Shown one piece after another: positions 12,286-19,087 of a stretch of 64,000 nucleotides of DNA. Made by a program: the position numbers and the translations under genes. Below the pieces are notes generated by a model, which saw only the letters and a program-made list of their open reading frames with translations, searched no databases and had not been told where the DNA came from. Each line of letters opens with the position of its first letter. Position 1 is the first letter of the stretch. Origin of the DNA: Porphyridium purpureum (taxonomy: Eukaryota; Rhodophyta; Bangiophyceae; Porphyridiales; Porphyridiaceae); contig VRMN01000004.1 of the NCBI GenBank assembly GCA_008690995.1, forward strand, positions 1,364,001 through 1,428,000. The letters run 5' to 3'.

Positions 12286-13098
12286 ATGCGCATCTCGGCG
12301 GCCCTGTTGGCCTTTGTCACCTTGCTCGCGTTGGCCGCCACCGTTCTCATTGCGGTCGGTCTTGGGACAGACAATCTCATCGACTTCAGTAGTGTGGGCC
12401 CAACCACAGCTCAAGGGGAGGGAAGCGTGAACTATCCCGTGCGTGTCAGGATTAGCGGCCAGTCATCAACATTCGAGGACCAGCTTTACACAGATCGTTA
12501 TGGCCCTTTCTCGGCGTGCCTGAAGCGAGCTGCGGACGCAGAAAATCCTAGGGTGGGCCCTGTGTGTAGCACAATTAAGTGGGGATGCGACGTGAGCCTG
12601 TGCTTTATTTCAGATGGCCAGGATCGAGTGTGTGGTAGTGTGGAAGTTCAACCTCTCACGAACTGCGATGCCTTCAACGCGTTCCGAGTTATTGCATGTA
12701 TTGCAGGATTCTTCATGATGTTTGGCTTCATTGCTTTTCTTGCTGCCTGGAGGGCACCGTCGCGTCAGATTCTTGGCGCAGCCGTATTGCTGTTTGGTTT
12801 TGTTATGGGTCTTGTTGCATTTGCTCTGTTCTATGCTATTCTGTATGTGGACAATGGGGCGAATTACGCGCCGTACGGTTACTCCCTGGCCCTTATCATC
12901 GCGAGCTGGCCAATTGCCATGATAGGCGGCATTCTCGCCTTTGTCAAGCCGTACCGCAAGAAGAACACTTTTAAACCCACGAATGAATACCCGGCTGCGG
13001 TAGACCCGAATTACGGCAAGGTGGGCTTTGTGGATTCGAATGAAGCTCCATACGAGCCCAGAGTTGAAGGAGAGAATTTCAGTGGAGACGAAGTTTAA
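12286..13098 (+). CDS. Four-transmembrane (tetraspan/claudin-like) membrane protein
   Basis: A 270-aa protein. The open frame extends upstream only with a TTG codon, so the ATG at 12286, giving MRISAALLAFV, is the likely start. Hydrophobic segments lie at about residues 5-27, 132-152, 160-187 and 198-218, with a cysteine-rich loop between the first and second (CSTIKWGC, CFIS, VCGS, NCDA). The C-terminal tail is cytosolic-looking, acidic and tyrosine-rich. The topology of four helices with one large Cys-containing extracellular loop matches claudin/PMP22/tetraspan-like families in outline, but no defining motif (CCG or W-GLW-C-C) is present. Function is unknown. The motif GCGGTACAG lies about 300 bp upstream. 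Confidence 0.8.
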   Translation: MRISAALLAFVTLLALAATVLIAVGLGTDNLIDFSSVGPTTAQGEGSVNYPVRVRISGQSSTFEDQLYTDRYGPFSACLKRAADAENPRVGPVCSTIKWGCDVSLCFISDGQDRVCGSVEVQPLTNCDAFNAFRVIACIAGFFMMFGFIAFLAAWRAPSRQILGAAVLLFGFVMGLVAFALFYAILYVDNGANYAPYGYSLALIIASWPIAMIGGILAFVKPYRKKNTFKPTNEYPAAVDPNYGKVGFVDSNEAPYEPRVEGENFSGDEV

Positions 13099-13611
13099 TT
13101 GGTGCTAAAATGGTAGTTGCCGAAACGTTGAAGATGGTCTTCTTGGGAGAGTGCAGACGCTCGTGGCGAGCGCCGCGTTTGGGACGTTATTCTTCTTCGC
13201 TTGTTTAACATTATCGCTATCGCAATATCGGATTGTGGTGGCGGGGAGACTGATAATCTCGAGTGCCAGGTTAGAGGAATTGAAGGCCTGGCTTTTATGT
13301 GGTGGACGGAAAGTAAAGTGTACGTGCGTCCTAACTTGCTTGCCAAAGTCAGGTGCTGCGGAGAGCTGTGAGACTAGGAAATCTGGGCTTGCTATTTTTC
13401 GCACGCAAGGCACACTCAGATTCATGCCGAACTTGAACTCTTGTGGCTCGTGGGAGTATTCAACTCCGCTCCTTGCTTGGAAAGTTCCCTGACCAGCCCG
13501 ATCGGACGTCTGCCGAGCGTGTGAGGGTGACGCGCTCGCGTTAAGCTGGGGCTGCAATCTCAAATTTTATACCCAACTCTTTCTGCTAAACGAAAAACCT
13601 GAATCCTTTCA
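13099..13611. other. Convergent intergenic region
   Basis: This lies between the 3' ends of the four-TM gene (+) and the EFL gene (-). Two overlapping ORFs on opposite strands (about 13105-13563 and 13151-13492) show no family resemblance and look like chance frames. Confidence 0.6.
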
Positions 13612-14997
13612 TCACTGCATTTCGACCTTCATTACCTTGCCCAACATCACAACAGTGTTACCCTCCATGATGGCAACGCGGCCAAGACCTTCGCAAGCCT
13701 TGAACGACTCCACAACGAAAGGAGTTTGCGGAGCGAAGACTAATTCGGCCATTTCGTTCGCCTGCACGTGCGGCGGGTTCTCCTGCTTCTGACCACCGGT
13801 CTCCTTGCCCATTCGCCAGTTGATCGCGGTGATCTTGCACGCAGCACGCCCAGTGCGCACGAAGGCAATGGGCGAGTAGCCAACCTTGAGCTGTCCAGGG
13901 TGGTCGAGAATCTGGACGGCAGCAGTGAAGTTCTTGGTCGTCTTCAGCGACGAGTCCGACTTTCGAATCATCACATCACCTACACGTGGCATATTCACCT
14001 TATCAAGACCCTTGACGTTAAGACCAACGTTGTCACCAGGGCCTGCGGAGGGCACTGATTTGTGATGCATTTCAACTGAGAAGATCTTTCCAGAGCAGGC
14101 ATTGGCAGCGGTGTGTGTGGGAAGGAAGATGCATTCGTCTCCGGGCTTCACCTCACCTTGCTCCACACGGCCCGTCAGCACATCACCCACACCCTTGATC
14201 TTGTACACACCGGAAACAGGCATGCGGAGCTGAGCGTCAAGCTTGCGCGTTGGCAGCGTCACCATTTTCTCCAAGCAGTCAAGCAAGGTATCCACGTGCA
14301 TGTTCTTGCCCTCAATCGTGATGTCTTGACCAGCCCACCAAGCCATATTCTCAGACTTCTTAATCAAGTTGTCACCTATCCATCCGGACAGCGGCAGCAC
14401 TGGAATACCGGTAGCAACAAAGTCCTTCTTCCAGCCGACACGCACAAGCATGTTCTTGGCCTCATTGGCGCACTCGTCAAAACGCTCCTTGCCGTACTTG
14501 GCCATATCGCAGTCCATCTTGTTCACTCCAACGACCAGCTGCTTCACACCGAGCAAGTTCAACAGACGAGCGTGCTGACGGGTCTGGCCCTGGACAATCC
14601 CGGCCTTGTGGTCACCCTTGGCAATGGCTGTCGTGAAGTTACCATCCGCGGGGACCATCAGAAGACCAACGTCGGCCTGCGAGGCACCCGTGATCATGTT
14701 CTTGATGAAATCCCTGTGACCGGGGGCGTCGATGATAGTGTAGTGATACGAATCCGTGTAGAACTCTTTGGTTGTGCAGGCGATCGTGACACCACGCGCG
14801 CGCTCCTCCTTCGACTTGTCCATGTAGAAGGCAAAGGCGAAAGACCCCTTGCCGAGCGCATCAGCTTCGGCCTTGAGCTTGTCCAGCTCACGGTCCGAGA
14901 TTCCGCCGAGCTCAAAGATCAGACGGCCAGTGGTGGTCGACTTGCCGGCATCGACGTGCCCGCAGATCACAATGGAGACGTGCTTCTTATCCGCCAT
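13612..14997 (-). CDS. EFL: EF-like (EFL) translation elongation GTPase
   Basis: A 461-aa GTPase that delivers aminoacyl-tRNA to the ribosome, taking the place of EF-1alpha. G1 is GHVDAGKST (about residues 13-21), the switch region has RARGVTIACTTKEF, G3 is DAPGH, G4 is NKMD and G5 lies near the LSGW segment. Domains 2 and 3 follow. Several blocks are typical of EFL rather than canonical EF-1alpha: IFELGGIS after the P-loop, FAFAFYMDK, GQTRQHARLLNLLGVKQ and MAWWAGQD. No introns. The start MADKKHVSIVICG is a clear ATG. The upstream GC-rich spacer is shared with the divergent TIM50 gene. Confusion with EF-1alpha or HBS1/eRF3 is unlikely because of the EFL-specific blocks. Confidence 0.93.
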   Translation of the reverse strand: MADKKHVSIVICGHVDAGKSTTTGRLIFELGGISDRELDKLKAEADALGKGSFAFAFYMDKSKEERARGVTIACTTKEFYTDSYHYTIIDAPGHRDFIKNMITGASQADVGLLMVPADGNFTTAIAKGDHKAGIVQGQTRQHARLLNLLGVKQLVVGVNKMDCDMAKYGKERFDECANEAKNMLVRVGWKKDFVATGIPVLPLSGWIGDNLIKKSENMAWWAGQDITIEGKNMHVDTLLDCLEKMVTLPTRKLDAQLRMPVSGVYKIKGVGDVLTGRVEQGEVKPGDECIFLPTHTAANACSGKIFSVEMHHKSVPSAGPGDNVGLNVKGLDKVNMPRVGDVMIRKSDSSLKTTKNFTAAVQILDHPGQLKVGYSPIAFVRTGRAACKITAINWRMGKETGGQKQENPPHVQANEMAELVFAPQTPFVVESFKACEGLGRVAIMEGNTVVMLGKVMKVEMQ

Positions 14998-15538
14998 GAT
15001 GGCTAGCTTCTCCTGCTTGACTTCCTCACACTCGAGCGCACGACGCTTTCCCCGGCTGCTCCCCCTTACCCAGCCCCTTCACACGTCCCGCCCCTTCCCT
15101 CCCCACCCTGCGGCCCTCCTTGCAAGTGAGTTATTCCCGCCGGTTTTCATATAGAGGCCGGCCAGCACCGCATGGCCGAGTCGCGGCCGCCCACCACCGA
15201 CCGTCGGCCCCCCCTCCAAGAACACAGCACTGTACCCGCAGAGAGCGAGTGTCTACTGAAACGACCCGGTTTCGCGACGCGGGTTGGCCCAAGCCCAAAG
15301 TCCTTTCAGCCTCGGCCATGCCACAAGACCGTTTCGACCGGCCCGACAAAACAGGCCCGTTTAAGCGGAGCGAAACGGCCGCCAAACCCTCGATCTGACT
15401 CGTCAGTGCAGTTACGTCGAGGGTTTTATTGAGGTGTCTGTACTGTGGCGGTACAGTATAGCTGTGTGGCACAACATCGTTCACGCACGGCTTCGCCAAG
15501 GTCGCAAGTCGCCGCGCAGAGCGTTCCATGCGCGCAGC
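14998..15538. promoter_or_regulatory. Divergent promoter region, EFL (-) and TIM50 (+)
   Basis: A 541-bp spacer, pyrimidine-rich next to EFL (15010-15120). It has a TATA-like CATATAG near 15147-15153. The motif GCGGTACAG lies at 15448-15456, and a related CTGTACCC lies near 15229. Core promoter calls are by eye. Confidence 0.45.
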
Positions 15539-16627
15539 ATGGCGAGTCTGGCGAGCTACGTGCACTCACGAGTAACTCGCGTTACCCGCGTGTGTGGATG
15601 GAGACTGTTGTCTAGGACCCTGCTGACGCCACGGCGTCTCTCGTCATCCCAGCTGCAGGGAAAGAGCGGCGCAGTTCCGCCGCCGGGGACAGCCGCGTCT
15701 GCAAGCCAAGCAGAAGATGCGGCGCACCTTGACCGAGTGGGCGACGAGTCTCGCCGCGGTCAAGAGGGTTCGGCGCAACCATCTGCGGCGAGTGGCTCGG
15801 GCTTCTCCTTGTTCCGCTTCTTTGGCGTGACCGCCGTCGTGGGTGCGGTTGGTCTTGGAGCCATGTACTTGGCGAGGCCGGAGCCCACTCAGAAAATGAT
15901 CTCGGATTTCGTCGAGTACTTCACAGAGCCGTCCAAGGACAAGTTTCTTCCGGATCCCTTGCCCATGTTTCCTGGGGGACCGCCGCCCATGACGCTCGTG
16001 CTTGATCTGGATGAGACGCTCATCCATTCGAATTGGAGTCGCCAGTCTGGCTGGCGGATCGCGAAGCGACCTGGATTGGAAGCATTTCTGGCTTACATGT
16101 CCTCATTTTACGAGATCGTGGTCTTCAGCACGGGGCTCAATACTTACGCGGATCCTATTCTTGATCGTCTGGACCCCAATGGCTACATCTCGCACCGCCT
16201 CTACCGAGACGCTACAAAGTACGAATCTGGTGAACACGTCTTCGACTTGAGCAAGCTGAATCGCGACGAAAGCAGGATTGTGCTCGTTGACTCGCATGCA
16301 ATTCATGCAAAGCACCAGCCAGGTAACCTGCTGCTGGTCTCCCAGTGGAAGAACGACCCGAAAGACCGCACGCTGCTTGAATTGATACCCTTTTTGGAAT
16401 CAATGGCTCAGGAAAATGTGCGCGATGTGCGCCCTGTTCTCACTTCATATGCCGAAGTGGACAATATTCCGGAGGAATTTCGTCGTCGACGCAGGGCTGG
16501 TGAGGCAGCGGGCTCGCACTGGGGAGGGCTTGGTGCCAAGCACTCTTCTGCTGGCATGCAGCCGGCAGAGAAGTTGGAACCGCCCCCAGGGAGTCTCTGG
16601 GCGCATTTACGTTCGAATCGGAGCTAG
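15539..16627 (+). CDS. TIM50: TIM50, mitochondrial inner-membrane presequence translocase receptor
   Basis: 362 aa from the ATG at 15539 (MASLASYVHSRVTRV). The frame is open upstream but only from GTG. The basic, Arg/Ser-rich N-terminus is a typical mitochondrial presequence. One hydrophobic helix follows (VTAVVGAVGLGAMYLA), then an FCP1/NIF-type HAD domain in the intermembrane space. It contains DLDETLIHSNW and an RPGLEAFLAYMS block. TIM50 passes presequence proteins from TOM to TIM23. The HAD motif I is DLDET rather than DxDxT, as in other TIM50 proteins, which are not thought to be phosphatases. The C-terminal tail is divergent and Arg/Gly-rich. A small CTD phosphatase is less likely because of the presequence plus single-TM layout. 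Confidence 0.88.
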   Translation: MASLASYVHSRVTRVTRVCGWRLLSRTLLTPRRLSSSQLQGKSGAVPPPGTAASASQAEDAAHLDRVGDESRRGQEGSAQPSAASGSGFSLFRFFGVTAVVGAVGLGAMYLARPEPTQKMISDFVEYFTEPSKDKFLPDPLPMFPGGPPPMTLVLDLDETLIHSNWSRQSGWRIAKRPGLEAFLAYMSSFYEIVVFSTGLNTYADPILDRLDPNGYISHRLYRDATKYESGEHVFDLSKLNRDESRIVLVDSHAIHAKHQPGNLLLVSQWKNDPKDRTLLELIPFLESMAQENVRDVRPVLTSYAEVDNIPEEFRRRRRAGEAAGSHWGGLGAKHSSAGMQPAEKLEPPPGSLWAHLRSNRS

Positions 16628-16795
16628 CTTGCTGCCAGATGACCGCGAGGTCATCGTCACTACTCTGGATAGACATCGACGTGTGTACATACTAGGTCAC
16701 TGTTTACGTTACTCAATCCCACACAAGCGAACCATACGCAACCTCACCTAGCTGCGAGCGTGAGATTATCCAATCCAAACGGCGATGTTGCTACT

Positions 16796-18445
16796 TCAAT
16801 TAAATGATACCACCACGGGCGTGTACTCCGGACAGACAGACTCTTTGAGCGCTTTCAAAGTCGCAGCGTCAGGCGTGGAGTCGACGCCAAGAAGCACCAT
16901 GGCGAGCGAGTAATCAGAATCACGATGGCGACCGATAGTCATGTTCGAAACATTCACGTTCGCGTCTCCCAGAATTTTGCCAGAGCGCCCCAATTGACCC
17001 GGACGATCCTCCTGAATGTACACAAGCAGAGTGCCTTCGAGACGCAAGTCTGTCTCAAACACGCCGATTCTGGTCACGTGAGGAAGCCCGCCCATCGTGC
17101 GCCCGCGAATTTTGTGACCGCTGCCAACGCACACTGTAATGTACTGGTCCTCGTCATGGCCAACGGGCACTTTGCTTTCCTGCACGACCAAGTTGCGAGA
17201 CTTGGCAACCTTTTCCGCGTTGACAATGTTGATCGGAATTTCAGACGAATCCTGAAGGAGTCCACGTATGGCGAAAGCCTTGATCATTCGAGTGTCTTCA
17301 AGCTCGTCACGCAGATGAAATTCCAGACTCACAGAGCTTACTTCCCGATGTTCGGTACGGTTGAGGACCATCGCCAGTTTTGCGAGACGCTCAGCCAGCC
17401 GGGCGCGCGGCATCACCTTCTTTAGCTGGTCGTCACGCATAGCAGGAGCATTCACAAGGGTTGGCGCGAATCCACCATTTAGGGCGATAACCACGGACTC
17501 GCTAATTTCAATCGCGACATCAAATTGAGCCTCCTCCGTGGATGCACCCAGATGTGGCGTGGCAACCACGTTCGGATGAACAGCCAGCTTCATCGAAACG
17601 GACTCTGGGTGCTTGTTCGTCGGTTCATTACTGAAGCAGTCAAGGGCAGCACCAGCAAGCGCCCCACTGTTCAGCGCATCCAGTAGGGCCTCTTCTTCTA
17701 TAATTCCGCCCCTCGCTGCGTTGATGATGCGCGCTGTGGGCTTCACGAGTTGCAAGCGTTCGCGGTTGAGAAGATTCTTGGTCGAATCCAGCAACGGCAT
17801 GTGGAGTGTAATAAAATCGCCAGCCGCCAAGGCGTCGTCCAGTTCCAGAATCGTGACGCCGACCAGAGCCCCGGCCTCAACGCTGACAAAAGGATCGTAT
17901 GCCACGACATTCATTCCCAGACCGCGCGCACGCTTGGCCACCTCGCGACCAATTCGACCGAAGCCAATAATACTGATTGTCTTGTGAGCTAGCGAGACCC
18001 CGACGTACTTTCCTCGACTCCACTCGCCACGCTTCATCGACGCATCCGCGGCCGGGATGTGACGACTCATTGCGCACATGAGAGCGACGGCGTGCTCGGC
18101 GGCAGCCAGGCAATTGCCCGTGGGCGCATTCACAACCATGACGCCGCGCTCCGAAGCAGCGCCCAGGTCGATGTTGTCGACGCCCACGCCGGCGCGGCCG
18201 ATAACCTTAAGTTTCTTGCCGGCCTCCAGCACCTCGCGCGTGACCTGAGTCGCGGAGCGGACAATGAGGGCGTCGTACTCGCCGATCACAGAGAGCAGGC
18301 CACTGGCGTCGAGGGAGAGATCGACGTGGACGTCGTGCGCGCGCTGCAGGATTTCCAGGCCGTCCTTGGAGAGCTTCTCGGGCACCAGCACCTTGCCGCG
18401 CGTGGCCACGGTCGCGGGGACGCCGTTTGCGTCCTGCTCGACCAT
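16796..18445 (-). CDS. D-3-phosphoglycerate dehydrogenase (serine biosynthesis)
   Basis: 549 aa from the first ATG (MVEQDANGVPATV). It oxidises 3-phosphoglycerate to phosphohydroxypyruvate with NAD, the first step of the phosphorylated serine pathway. The N-terminal substrate domain starts KVLVPEKLSKDGLEIL. The Rossmann motif is GFGRIGREVA (about residues 162-171). The catalytic Arg is in NAARGGIIEEE, the Glu in CFSNEPT and the His in TPHLGAST. An ASB-type intervening domain and a C-terminal ACT domain (VYIQEDRPGQLGRSG) make it the long, type-1 form found in plants and many bacteria. The frame continues 38 codons upstream without an ATG. From this start there is no clear plastid transit peptide, so the location is uncertain. 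Confidence 0.93.
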   Translation of the reverse strand: MVEQDANGVPATVATRGKVLVPEKLSKDGLEILQRAHDVHVDLSLDASGLLSVIGEYDALIVRSATQVTREVLEAGKKLKVIGRAGVGVDNIDLGAASERGVMVVNAPTGNCLAAAEHAVALMCAMSRHIPAADASMKRGEWSRGKYVGVSLAHKTISIIGFGRIGREVAKRARGLGMNVVAYDPFVSVEAGALVGVTILELDDALAAGDFITLHMPLLDSTKNLLNRERLQLVKPTARIINAARGGIIEEEALLDALNSGALAGAALDCFSNEPTNKHPESVSMKLAVHPNVVATPHLGASTEEAQFDVAIEISESVVIALNGGFAPTLVNAPAMRDDQLKKVMPRARLAERLAKLAMVLNRTEHREVSSVSLEFHLRDELEDTRMIKAFAIRGLLQDSSEIPINIVNAEKVAKSRNLVVQESKVPVGHDEDQYITVCVGSGHKIRGRTMGGLPHVTRIGVFETDLRLEGTLLVYIQEDRPGQLGRSGKILGDANVNVSNMTIGRHRDSDYSLAMVLLGVDSTPDAATLKALKESVCPEYTPVVVSFN

Positions 18446-19087
18446 GATGCGAAGGGAGGGGGCACGCGCCGCTTGTGACTGCGTCGGGCCCTGCCGTGCG
18501 TGCGGAAGCGGGTGTCGCGGTGCACCGAGCGCTGTGGCACCTCGCCGTCCCACGCCCACGCCGCAGCCGCGCGGGCCGCACGTTCAGTTGGGCGGCACGC
18601 CGGCGGCGTGTGGCCATGCCGAATGCCATTGCAATGCCGCATTGCGGCTGGATGCGCGGTACAGCGGGCGGTACAGCGGGCGGTGCAGCGGGCGGATGAG
18701 CCGGCTTACTGCGGGTGCCGGCCGGCGCGCCCCGCCACGGCGCGTGCAAATTCGCGGCTCGGAGATTGGGCTGCGGCGGGACGCATGGTCGTGGGGTGTA
18801 GAATAGGGCATGCGGTCTGCGTGAGGCGCACGAAGGGCCAGGATGGTGGAGCGGGCAGGCGTCACGGAGAGAGGCGGAGGAGGAGGGAGAGGGAGAGAGA
18901 GAGAGAGAGAGCCGGTGGGAGGAGGAGCAAAGGGTGGAGGGAGAGAGCAAGACGCACGGAGGCACAGTCATTGCGAGGCAGTGTGTGCGTCGGCGCGGAT
19001 TGAGCGAGGAGGCGGGATTCGTGGAGCGCAGCGCGGCTCGACAACTCACACATCGCACGCGCTCGCCGGTGGGATGGTCCGAGAGAG
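18446..19087. promoter_or_regulatory. GC-rich divergent promoter region, PGDH (-) and AdoMetDC fusion (+)
   Basis: A 642-bp spacer with two copies of GCGGTACAG (18656-18664 and 18668-18676) and a one-base variant (18680-18688) in a tandem array. A (GA)n run lies at about 18892-18911. Long overlapping ORFs here, including a 341-codon minus frame, are low-complexity Arg/Ala/Pro-rich shadows of the GC-rich sequence. Confidence 0.45.
18656..18696 (+). repeat. 12-bp tandem repeat (GCGGTACAGCGG)
   Basis: Three adjacent units of GCGGTACAGCGG, the third with GTGC in place of GTAC, followed by a partial unit. Each unit contains the promoter-associated nonamer GCGGTACAG or its variant. Confidence 0.85.

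Noticed and set aside
13105-13563. 152-codon minus frame between the four-TM and EFL genes
   Set aside because: A comparable plus-strand frame overlaps it and neither shows a family pattern; it lies between two convergent 3' ends.
14113-15006. 297-codon plus-strand frame antisense to EFL
   Set aside because: Exact antisense of a well-supported GTPase; composition typical of a complementary-strand shadow.
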